Origin: Stenogyne calaminthoides
Lineage: Eukaryota; Streptophyta; Magnoliopsida; Lamiales; Lamiaceae
DNA length: 64,000 bases
Direction of reading: 5' to 3'
NCBI GenBank assembly: GCA_037126765.1
Contig: JBBCBC010000019.1
Location: forward strand, 29,100,222 to 29,164,221
Shown: in pieces, positions 44,750 through 55,169 of the stretch
Layout of the letters: each line of letters starts with the position of its first letter
How positions within the stretch are numbered: position 1 is the stretch's first letter
Notes under the pieces: model-generated
What the model was told of the DNA's origin: nothing
What the model saw: the letters and a program-made list of their open reading frames with translations, nothing else
The model's database searches: none
Made by a program: the position numbers and the translations under genes

Positions 44750-45665
44750 GCGGTTGGCTCTGGCACAAAAGAATGAGCCATCCCAACTTTAAAACTCTTA
44801 ATAAAATAACGAGATGTCTCTAGTGGAAGGACTTCCAATGAAGTGTTCTCAAAGGATCGGACATGTCTTGCATGTCGGAAGGAAAACAGTCAAAGCTTCA
44901 TTCAAAGGGATTTAGGACCCGGCATCCAAAGATCTTCGCACCGCTTCATATGGATCTGTTTGGACCCGGTTACACCGGTCGATCTCAACGGACGAAATAC
45001 ACTCTGGTAATCGTGGATGACTATTCCAAGTTTACAGGTTATATTCTTACATAAGAAGAATGAGGCGACAACCAAGATACCCGAGCTACTAAGAAGATTA
45101 CAAAATGAGAAGGGGTGTCGGTAGTAAAAAATCGATCGGATAAAGGTACGAAATTTACAACTCCTTTATTATGATTTTTGCTCTAAGTTTGGTATCTGAC
45201 ATGAAACATCAAATGCGAGGACGCCCACAAATAATGGAGTAAATGAATCGGAGAAAGCAGAACTCTCAAAGAAGCTTTATTTTAACAATGTTAGTCCCAC
45301 ATGCGATACCAAACCGTTTTCAGGTAAGCAATCAACACCGCATGCCATCACGCGTAACAGATGTCTCCTCGACTAAGGCTCACTACAAAACACCCTATGA
45401 ATCGTGGAAGGCGAGAAAACCTCGTGTTTCTTACTTCCATGTTTTTAGCAAGTGTTTCATACACAACAATGGGAAAAGTCGATTGAAAACCTTTGAGGCT
45501 AAGTCCGATGAGGGTATATTTCTAGGGTATTCCTCATCTAGCAAAGCCTTCTTCGTCTACAACAAACGAACCCTTGTTGTGGAAGAAAACGCCCATGTAA
45601 CCTTTGATGAAGCATCTTCGATCAAGAGAAATCGCCTCGAACACAAAAGTACCGATCTACCGTAA
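44750..45665 (+). pseudogene. A2 integrase, broken
   Basis: HKRMSHPNFKTLNKITRCL (44767) with a later CLACRKE forms the zinc-binding N-terminus. 44863-45054 gives APLHMDLFGPG and KYTLVIVDDYSKF. 45243-45665 gives TPYESWKARKPRVSYFHVFS, then GKSRLKTFEAKSDEGIFLGY and RTLVVEENAHVTFDE, the end of the copia integrase. The central catalytic part around 45060-45240 is frame-disrupted. Confidence 0.82.
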
Positions 45666-46085
45666 CACGATATTCGAAAATGGATCGATAACGATCAAGG
45701 ATAAAGGATCGTAAATCGTATCAATTTACATTCCATCTCTAGTCGATTCACCGTGATCAATCGATCCTAAGGTACGAACAACTGTCGATGAAAAAGCCGA
45801 TTCAAACTGAGATAAGAAGAATCGAACCATCCGGTTCGGGGGAACTTTCTCAAGTTCTCCGCGAAATGACATCAAGACATGATGATTCCAACATCACCGA
45901 GACTTGTTCTTATCAAGTGGACCATAACCTGCACCACTCCCAATCACTAGTAATAAGATTTTATCGAAAACGGACGATGTTCTCAAAACCGACGCAAATC
46001 GAAATGAAGGACTCGGATAACCCGGTCATCCAACCGATCGATAATTGGAGACCCGTCGATAAAATCAAAACTAGACATCGATTGG

Positions 46086-46990
46086 TGAAAGTGCCATGTA
46101 TTGTCATTATCCGCTCTATGAAGGAACCTACTACAATCGAGGAAGCATTACAAGACGAAATCGGATTCTAAATGCGGGGAGGAGTCGAAAGCAGTTCGAG
46201 AAAATGAAGTATGAACTAGTAGATGCAGACCGTGCCATCAAGACGTAATTGGCACGAAATGGATCTTCAAGAACAAGAGATGATGAAAAATGTTATCACG
46301 AAAATAAGGCAAGACTTGTTGCTAAGGGTATTCACAATCGAAAGAATTGATTACGATGAGACCTTTGCACCCGATTCGCCGCTTTGAAGCCATTCGGGTT
46401 TTCTTTTCGCGATGCTTCCCACGCTGAGGGTTCACTGTGTATCGATGGACGAAAGAGTGCTTTTCTTAAACGGGGTACTAGCGGAGGAAGTTTATGTTTA
46501 ACAACCTCCGTGCTTTGAAAAAAGCAACCAAGTGTATCGTTTAAGAAAAAGCTCTTTATGGCTTTAACAGTTCATGAGCTTTGGTATGATACACTCTCTC
46601 GATTCTTGATCGAAAGTGGGTTCACTAAAGGAACAATGGGATGTAACCTTATTGAATAGAAGATGGAGAAGATATTACGATGGTTCAGATTCGTGGGCGA
46701 CATCATCTTCGGATCTCCAAACAAGAACCTATGTGAAAGATTCAAAAACCGATGCAAGGGAAATTCGAGATGTCCATGATGGGTCGATGAATTACTTTCT
46801 AGGTCTCCAAGTTAAACAAAGTTCGGAAGGATATTCATCTCGCAAGCAAAAGTACACTAGGAATATTTTGGCTAAGTTTGGAATTCAAAATAGCAAAGGA
46901 AGCCAAAATTCCTATGATGACCGGATTCAAGATGGATCCGGATTTGAGGCGTCGAAAAACAAATCGGAAGAATATAGGGCTCTCATTGGA
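46086..46990 (+). pseudogene. A2 reverse transcriptase, broken
   Basis: In order: IRSMKEPTTIEEALQDEIGF, TKWIFKNKRDD and ARLVAKGIH (46255-46330), DYDETFAP (46350), VLFLNGVLAEEVYV (46460), RFVGDIIFGSPN where YVDD is expected (46693-46726), and then DVHDGSMNYFLGLQVKQSSE and EEYRALIGSLLY. Several frames and stops are involved. The first catalytic Asp is missing, as in A1. Confidence 0.82.
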
Positions 46991-47099
46991 TCTTTATTAT
47001 ACTGACCGCCAAAGGAACCGGATATCACCTTCGCGATGGGGTGTATGTGCGTTATTTCGAAATAAATCCAATGGTCGACCACCTAAAGCGACTAAGCGG

Positions 47100-47640
47100 A
47101 TTCTTAAGTATCTCAAGGAACAATAAACCTTGGTTTATTCTACCCATCGATGATAATCTAGAAACTTAGTGGGTATTTCGATTACGATTATGGAGGTTGC
47201 AAGATCGACGAAAATCAACCTCGAGAACATGTCGATTCTTAGGAAGTAAAAGCGATCTCGTGGTTTTCAAAAAGCGGAACATCGATTCGACATCAACAAT
47301 GCTAGCGAGAATATATGGGCTGCGGGAAAATTTGTTGTTCCCAATCGCTCGCTACTCGATCGGCCGGTGAGGATTACAACATTGTAGCTAAGAACGTGCC
47401 TATATTATTCAAGATGTAATAGTCTTATTGCAATCACTCGAATCCGGTTCTACATATAAAGATGCAAGCATGTAGATGTCGACACCACTTCATAAGAGAT
47501 CACGTTGAAAAGAAGAATATCGAGAATGGAAAAGATTCATACTTGATATACGTAAAAGGCGATATTCTAACCAAGCCACTAGTGAGATCGATTCGAGATT
47601 TTATGCAATGAGCTAGGACTTCTAGATCTTGGAGAAATGT
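47100..47640 (+). pseudogene. A2 RNase H, broken
   Basis: Fragments include GYFDYDYGGCKIDE, AISWFSKSGTSI, a Gln-Leu-like stretch around 47340, and AKGDILTKPL-like words at 47550-47590. They correspond to the A1 domain at 1450-1970. No frame longer than about 40 residues remains. Confidence 0.7.
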
Positions 47641-49300
47641 CACCGAAAATGTTTGATGGAATGCTCTCCGAACTAGTCATGTTAAGAGACTAACCGATCG
47701 AGAGAAATCGATTGAGTTTGGTATCTTAACTGATCTCAAGAGACTGATATGCAAAAATCGATCAGACATACACGCTACCAGATCCAAAGGAACTGATCAG
47801 ATTTTAGTGTTATCAGATTTTAAGTCTATCAGTTTAAAGGAACTGATCAGAATCAAGGTTTATCAGATTTAAGGAAAATGCTCAGTTTAAAGGATTATCT
47901 GATTAAATCAAGTTGGTTATAGTATTTCTTTGTGATTCAACAAGCAAGATTCAGAGATTAAGAAGCTATCAATCGCATAAGAAAGCAGGAATTTACACAA
48001 CAAAATGAAATAACAGAACTTTTCATTGATAAAAACCCGAAGGTGAGGTTACATTACGAGTTACAAGTACAAGAAGACCCGGAGGTCAGTACATATGTTA
48101 ACCAAAATCCTAAACCTAGGACCCTAAACCTGCATCCAAACCCAAACCCGAACTCATAAGTTAAATGTTAATGAGGGGAAGAGAGAGAGATTTTATGAAA
48201 TCGACGCCTCATTTTTCCCCACTTAACAGGGTGAGGGGAGGGCTTCAAAGGTAATCCCATGCATAGAACCGATGGACTCTCCAAGTGAAGTGAGAGCTGC
48301 ATTGACAGATTACTAAGCCGTGAGCCCTAAAAGGAGGAGTAGTAGGGCTCTCCAAATGATAAATGGAGCACGTGTGCCAAAAAGAGTTGGTCATCGGATC
48401 TCATGGGCACATGTCTTTGATATTTTATACCGAGACTAAGTCCGATGGTTCCGTTACGTCATCCAGATAGACACACAAGGTGCATACGGTTAGGAGAAGT
48501 GTCTTCTCGGTTACCTTGAAAGAGATCCGCCGCAGGTGGTAGAGAAGCTTTAAAAGAATCGTATGTGAAATCGAAGATGATGAAGAAAAACAAAGAATGA
48601 GGGATCTGAAGGGTTGATTTGAGAAGATGAAACCATATAAAAGGGTGTAAAAGTGTTTTTTAAGTCTCACCGAAAACAAGGGTTCACCAAGATACATGAT
48701 TCTTACAAAGAAGATAAGTATGGTGAATGGGTGATGTTGTGTAAAACATTGGTCCATTTTATAGAGGCCAAACAAGGATGCAAATGCAATTGTCGATTCA
48801 AGAAGCCTATCCGAGAAATTTGCATCAAAAGGACAAATATGTAGAAATCACGCGATATAATTGGATAAATTTACGGTTGATTGACATATCGAGAGATTCG
48901 GACGATATTTACGCATGTCAATCACGCCTACTTAGGGAATAGAAGCTACTACTCTAGACTAAGTTTTGGCGGTAACACTTATCCCAAGAATTGGCTTTAT
49001 CCTAAAGAATCGGATAAGGTCAACCAAAATCGATTACTTACGAGCATGATCGGATGAGAGAGAGATCTTGTGCTTGAAACTCCAATAAATCGATATATCG
49101 GTCTATAAAAAAATATCAGGTTGAAGGGAACTTCAACCCATCAAACCAATATAAAAAGGAAATCGACGTACTCAAGGAAAGATCATTAAGCTGAAGTTTC
49201 AACAAATCGAACGAAATCGAGAAGATCGCTTAAAAGGATCATAGTTGGGAAATTTCTTAAGGCTTAAAGCGTAATGATTAAGATCTACAAGTGGAATCAA
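47641..49300 (+). other. A2 post-pol region, proximal part
   Basis: Begins with repeated ATCAGATTT and ACTGATCAG words (47690-47900), then a purine-rich stretch and a G-rich region with AAACCTAAACCC-like words (48095-48150). Minus frame 48425-48775 and plus frame 48653-48844 have no known domain. From about 48620 the sequence is shared with the C2 leader (27770 onward). Confidence 0.5.
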
Positions 49301-49614
49301 CATTGACAAGTAATATTGACCGATAACAACATCACCAACCAGAATCACGATCTCTCTTCTCTTGTTCTTTATTTATTTATCGGATCGTGATTCGATTTTA
49401 TTTGCCTTCATACGTACCCACTATCCTTGTGGCGTGTACTCGCAAATCATTTAATGCGGACGTAAATACATGTATTAACCGCTACTTGATCGTGCTTTTA
49501 AATCCAAAAGTTTTTGTGTCGTCGCGTTTTCCAACCCTACGATCAAAAACCGCTTCATCTGAGCGCATAATCTTTTCAAAAGCGATTGATCTTCAAAATC
49601 TTGTCTTATTGTAC

Positions 49615-49640
49615 CCTCCGCCTCTATATAAAGATTCATC
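49615..49640 (+). promoter_or_regulatory. TATA-type promoter inside the A2 post-pol region
   Basis: TTATTGTACCCTCCGCCTCT is followed by ATATAAAGATTCATCAAACC: a TATA box in a normal plant promoter context, 280 bp upstream of the ATG at 49906. The corresponding C2 sequences (27985 and 28706) keep the flanking words but have degraded TATA boxes. It could drive a subgenomic transcript of the module. Confidence 0.5.
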
Positions 49641-49905
49641 AAACCTTACGAGTTTTTCCGCTTCACAAACTCGCATTACTCTCGTTGAAAAAACTTCAAA
49701 TTTTACTCTACGTTTCAAAATCGCCTCTAAAAAATTTGAATCTGGTAATATTTTCTTTTAAGATTAATGATGAATCTTTCTTTCCGTTAAAAACATTGTT
49801 TTCAAAAGTTGTTTTTCGGAAATTATGCTTCATTGTCTTTTTTTTTCCGCATTATGATATTGATATTGATTATGCACAAATTTAATGAGTCTATCTCACA
49901 TGTAG

Positions 49906-50833
49906 ATGGCCACTCATGGACTTGGAAAGATCATGTGCAATTATCGCGGGCCCGCAACGAAGATCTTCGAGGATAAGTTCGTTCGATTTGGAACCACCGA
50001 GGATTCTCAATCCACGGAGGTGGAACAAATCAAGAAAGCTTGGATCGAAACATATTGTTCGCTTAAATCTTAACGCTCTCCAAAGGATGCAAGATGAAGC
50101 ACTTCAATTCTTGCAAAATTTGAGTGTGGATACCTAAGAAAAAAGCCAGAGATTTAACCGATGTCTGCCGCCACCAATCGGAGAAGAAATCAGATCGACA
50201 AATGCAATCACTTCTCGTTCAAATTTAAAAGGGCGAATCTCTCCTGACACTACAGGAGAAACGAGGATGAAGAAATCGAGAGGGGAGCTCTTAAGAGGCA
50301 GATAAACATCGTATAAATTTGATTCATCGGGGCCAATGCTCAAAAGAAAGACAGATCAATGCTTGACATTCCGTCAAGAACGATAATGGGAATCTTATTT
50401 AGCCCAGATGCTCTCACATCACCAAAATGTACAAAGATGGCAAAGAATAATTGATGGGGCACGTAATATCAATTGGCACGGCTTCTCTAAAGCCATCTTG
50501 CTCCAAGAACACGAAAAATTTGGAGTCAATGAATCCAGTGTGTCTTTTCAAAAAGAGAATCGGCCAATCTCAACAAGGTTGCGCCATATTAAAAGACAAA
50601 CCGCCAAGCGCCGAATGGAATCGAATGGATCAAGTCCTACAATGCCTTCCTCATCAACTTCGCTTATATATGGGCCACCAGACGATGACACGGAGCCCAC
50701 TCCAACAAAATCAAGAAAGGAAAGAGCAAAGAAGTCGCTTCATCCACACCCGGTTGCTCCACGTAAAAAAAAACGAAAACGTGAAGGCCCGGAGAAGAGG
50801 CCAAAGAAAGAAAAGAACCTACCCCGACTCTAG
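49906..50833 (+). pseudogene. A2 post-pol ORF module (env-like position), unknown function, broken
   Basis: ATG 49906 opens MATHGLGKIMCNYRGPATKI and runs 55 codons to a stop at 50071-50073. Further fragments are LNALQRMQDEALQFLQNLSV (50067-50137 frame) and the 50408-50833 frame, with GFSKAILLQEHEKFGVNESS and a strongly basic tail including PRKKKRKREGPEKRPKKEK, which resembles a nuclear localisation signal. No transmembrane segment or signal peptide is evident, which argues against a classical envelope. I do not recognise the family. A related but more decayed copy is in C2 (28969-29760). Confidence 0.5.
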
Positions 50834-53047
50834 CACTAGAAGATGAGTCGAGAAGAAGAAAAAAAAATTAATATCATTTGCGCAACAAAGAATGAATCAG
50901 ACAGTAAGCTTCCAACCCGAGGGCTCGCCAAACGATCCGAGGTAGAAGCACAAGTCCTAAATCTATTTCTCCTCAACCTCAAGCCGATTCACCGCCGGAC
51001 TAAAAGGTCGCAGAGCATATCTCTAATTGCTAGTTCACCGCTTTCATGAACTCCGAACCAGATATAACCGCCACTACAAAGAGAACCATTTTCGCAGTTG
51101 AACCAATCGCATAACTTCCGCCGATTCAAGCACAACCAGAAGCTTCCACATCTCATCCAACAGAATCCGACAGATCATTCCATTGATCCAGATCAACAAA
51201 GACCATCACCGAAAAATGGTCGGACTAAGAATTGAACAAGATTGATGAGATGTATCCACAACATCGCCCATCCCGCTTTATCGAGAAGAAGTCATGGAGA
51301 TCCTCACCGAGAGATCTCAGATTAAAAAGCTTCTCGGATCTTATCTTACTTGTTGAACAAATGGGTGGTGCGGATGAGTTCGCAGATTTTGACTTCGATA
51401 TGAGGAAGTCCGCCAAAGTGGGGATCACCGGTGAGCTCATATCCGGAATCTGCGGAAAGCTTCGATCCACGCGAAGTTGAACCGGGAAGAAGAGAAGCCG
51501 GAGATCGCCAAGAAGCTCCGAAATGACACATTGAAATGGTGAATGCCGAGTCATTTTGAAAGTGGAACTGTGTCTTTGCGATTCACGAAACAACCACCGG
51601 AGGCACAAACAATCGAAATTTAATCAAGTGATGGATCCAATTCCTACATCCCAAATCACCATCATTCAACTTCAGAGATCGATCTTGTCTCAAAGATCTC
51701 CCAAAAAAGAGATTGAGGAATGCTAATCGATCGAGACAAATCGGTCTCAAACAAAACGAAGCAATCGAGATCGGTTCTCCCAATCCATGTCCACCATATC
51801 TCTTTGAGCTTACAAAAATCAAATTGATGACAAGTCAAATAAAACAAGTGGATGAAACTCAATCTTCTTTTTACGCTTCAACTCGAGAAAAGGCTCGAGT
51901 TATCGGAAGAGAAATTTGACAAAATGATTTGGACACTCTCAACAATGGAAACCGCCAAGAAAGAGCCGACATACAAGCTGTTGAGAATCTAACAACTCAA
52001 TCTTCATTGTTTATCTTTTAATGATCTAAATCGCATTGTCAATCGACTTTGGGTCTCGACTTCCCACCTCAATCAAGTAATACTTTTTGATCAAACCAAA
52101 AAGGGGAAGGATCTCGAGAAACCAACTGACACATCGGATTTAAACAAGGCCCACGGACAAAGCACAATTGCAAGAAAGAACTGTTTTCTTTGAAACATCA
52201 AAATCTGGACCGATTACTCGGACCGGAAAGCCACCGTAAAGTAATACTAGTCGATTCTGGTGATAAGGAGCTAATTGAAAATTGTCCAAAGAATGGATAA
52301 TCAAGAAGAAAGAAGAATGTAAAAACTGCAAGTAGGTAAGGGTTGAAAAAAAGTTCAAATCAAGGGCTAAGAAAGGATTAATCGAAAAATCGCACAAGTA
52401 ACCTTTCATTTAAAAAAAGTAAGAGTCGCATTTATATTATACTAAAAAACTTTTTAACACGCCAAGAGGTTTGAGGAATGGAATAAGATCGGTTGAATGG
52501 CTTCTAGATGCCTTTGTCCTTGATCTTGTCCCAAAAGAAGAATCACCAAGATGATGAGTTCCTCAACCGGTTGAGAATAAATATCCGACTTTTCAAGTAT
52601 CTCGAAAATGAAGCCAAGCTTATAAATGTAAAGATATCTCGCCAAGAGTATGATCATTAATATACTCAAAGAAACAGATGGCTCATTTGACAGACTACGG
52701 CATTTGAGAGATTCTACTTTGACATCTTGAGCAAATCACAAATAATCGATCAAAAAGTATTAACCGATGTCAAATGGAAACTCTATCGATTTTCAACATT
52801 CCACAAGACCAAAGAGAAATGCGGTAGGATACAAGCCCAAGGAGTGAAGATTCGAAGAAGCGTCTAGGGATCGCTAGTTTTTAAATTCAAAACTTTTACG
52901 ATGTAACATGTAATCATCATATCTAATGAAAAGTTTATTTTTCTCGATCCCAAGACAAAATCTCTTTGTCTTCCGATTACTTGCTCTTTAAGCATTCTAT
53001 ACTAATCAATTAACATTATTTGGTTTCTCAAGTGTTTTGGTTTCATC
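50834..53047 (+). pseudogene. A2 post-pol region, distal part
   Basis: Continuation of the module in fragments: 51232-51480 (EMYPQHRPSRFIEKKSWRSS; LLVEQMGGADEFADFDFDMR), 51713-51919 (PCPPYLFELTKIKLMTSQIK) and short helical-looking pieces to about 52150. From 52400 to 53047 no frame is convincing; the end carries the TTTTGGTTTCATC block that precedes the polypurine tract. Function unknown. Confidence 0.4.
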
Positions 53048-53060
53048 AAAAAGGGGAAAT
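53048..53060 (+). other. A2 polypurine tract
   Basis: AAAAAGGGGAAAT directly before the 3' LTR start TGTTGGGAAATTT. Confidence 0.85.
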
Positions 53061-54601
53061 TGTTGGGAAATTTATAGTTTTGATGAAAGTTCCAAAAACA
53101 CATGTAATAGGACCGATCCGGACAATTAGGTAAGATGTTTACATTACTTGCTATAGGAGACCGATTGATAATGATTGTATAGAAAAAACGATGTAATAGA
53201 TAGGTCACATATTGAGGGGGAACTCAATATGTAAAGGTCGAATCTCAAGATTCGGAAGAAAGCCGATATCCGACGAGCGAACGCTATACGAATCGGAAGA
53301 TCGATCTAATCGATCTTGTCGATAACTCAAGAAGTCATGAAGCTCAAACCTCTATACTAGAAGATCGGATGACTTCGGAAGATAAGACCGGAAGACCTAC
53401 ATCGGTAGAATAGAGTTGAAGCTAAGTCAAAGCAAGCGAAGACTCCATCGGATGATCGACGATTCGGATCGATCGGAATCGACTCATAAGATGAAAACTT
53501 TTGTTTCATCTTATCATACGTCTGCGATCCGAACAAGATGAATACCAACCTTAGTTGGAGGAACAACACTACAAAGCAAGGCTTTCATCCAATAAGGAAG
53601 AGACACGATGAACAAGAGCCGACATCATAATATTCGATGTTGCTTTCTCAAACGGCTTTATAAACTTTTAATGTGCCGTTCTCAAGACGTCACATCAAGC
53701 TGCAACTCTACCTAAAATAGCCCGAGATTCAAATTGCTCTCCAACGGCTTTTGATCTCAAGGTCTATAAATATGGGATCACACTTCGTGAGTGAAATACT
53801 TAAATTTTGGGACAAACAACATAATCAAAAGCTCAAACTATAGTCGATTTTTTAAGAACACAACTACAAAGCTTATTTTATATTGTGTTCATCCCATAAG
53901 TTCTTAGCAAGAAATCTTTTCATCTAGCTATCAGTAAAAATTTGATACATCTTAGAAAAAAGATTTCATAGTTGAACCTCAACAATCTTACCCAAACCCC
54001 CAGTTAGGATAAGTTGTTTAGCGTGATTCGACTTGGATTTTCTATTCCTCATCTTGATTTATGGGATCGTTTTTCGTGAGAACTCTTAAAACATCTTTGG
54101 TGTTCTCTTTTGTTGGACTAACACACTAATCTAAGTCCAAGTCGGTTAAGTTTGCTAGTTGGTGCCCATGAAAGGGAAGAGTGGATGTAGGATCGGGTTT
54201 GTCCGAACCACTATAAATCTTGTGTGTTTTTTCTTGATTAATTGATCTTCTCATCTCGCACAATCTTAAAGCGCATACATTCTAAGTTAAGATCGAAATA
54301 ATCTTTTTGCTTCGATTGGATGCTTTGATTTCTCATCGATTAAAAAGATAAAACTTGGAATCGATTTATAAAAACCGGTTTTCACGGGTAAAACTTAAGC
54401 CCTCGGTGATGATCGCTTTAATCGATAGTTACGAATCGATCACCGCCACGGCGTTGCTCAAAGTTTGTTATCGACCGTCGTTCACTTCGCATCTTGATCC
54501 CTTATCTGTTCCGGACACTCGATCCAAGACGAAAGGATTTCGAAGTCTATTCACCCTCCCCCTCTAGATATTCGCCTCGCATAACCCGCTCGGGACCTAC
54601 A
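53061..54601 (+). repeat. A2 3' LTR (1541 bp)
   Basis: TGTTGGGAAATTTATAG to GGGACCTACA, homologous to the 5' LTR. Small frames (54355 and others) are LTR translation. Confidence 0.9.
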
Positions 54602-54886
54602 TATCGACCCTCGGGATATCCGAGCCTTTTCAGATGTCCGGGGCTGCAAGCATACTGAATCCTCAGGATATCTGAGCCTTTCAAGATATCTGGGCTGCGA
54701 GCATACTGACCCTCAGGATATCTGAGCCTTTTGGCCATCTGAGTCTTTTCGATTTGGCTCATTCAATTCCTCTTTCCTGATCTGAGTAGTGAATACTTGT
54801 CCACTGAGCATGATTATTTTAATATATATTACACGTGTCGCTCTTACGTGTTCGATTAATCATGAATTATTATATCGAACACAACA
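54602..54886 (-). repeat. G 3' LTR, proximal part
   Basis: In element orientation it starts TGTTGTGTTCGATATAATAA at 54886, next to the polypurine tract, and runs to the A2 insertion. It includes at least three GAGCATACTGACCCTCAGG-type units. Confidence 0.8.
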
Positions 54887-54903
54887 ATACCCCCCAGCTG
54901 GGT
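54887..54903 (-). other. G polypurine tract
   Basis: The minus strand reads CCCAGCTGGGGGGTAT just before TGTTGTG. The G-run next to the LTR marks the plus-strand primer and fixes the element orientation. Confidence 0.8.
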
Positions 54904-55169
54904 CGCTTTGTATTCGACTGGGGGCCCGGCTGTTAAAATCTTATTGGGCCATAATTGACGTCGTTTCGTATTCTGTGCTGGATTTTCAAAATTGAATCCA
55001 ATGTTTATATATACCTCATTTCTTCGCCTTAAACCCTTTTCTCCTTCCTTCTTCTTTTTGCCTCTGTCTTTCAATCTTTTCTGTGTCTGAAAATTTCCGG
55101 CGAGGGCTTCATCATTCCGGCGAAGAATTTTGTTCAGGTAACCGTTGCATTCTTTCTCTAATTGTGATT

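Larger units (their letters stand above)
40063..54601 (+). mobile_element. Ty1/copia element A2 (SIRE/Maximus-like), 14.5 kb, complete but decayed
   Basis: Two LTRs (40063-41626 and 53061-54601), primer site, gag, protease, integrase, RT, RNase H, then a 5.4-kb post-pol region and a polypurine tract. The long post-pol region is typical of SIRE/Maximus copia elements, where an env-like ORF may be present. A2 lies inside the G LTR; the 5 bp on each side (ATGAA and TATCG) do not match. All pol domains are recognisable but split over frames. Related to A1 on the opposite strand. Confidence 0.88.

Noticed and set aside
49906..50833. Calling the A2 post-pol ORF an envelope gene
   Set aside because: The position fits, but there is no visible signal peptide, membrane segment or fusion-like feature, and the tail is basic and NLS-like.
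40058..54606. Target-site duplication of A2
   Set aside because: The flanks ATGAA and TATCG do not match; divergence or base-call problems are possible, but no duplication can be claimed.
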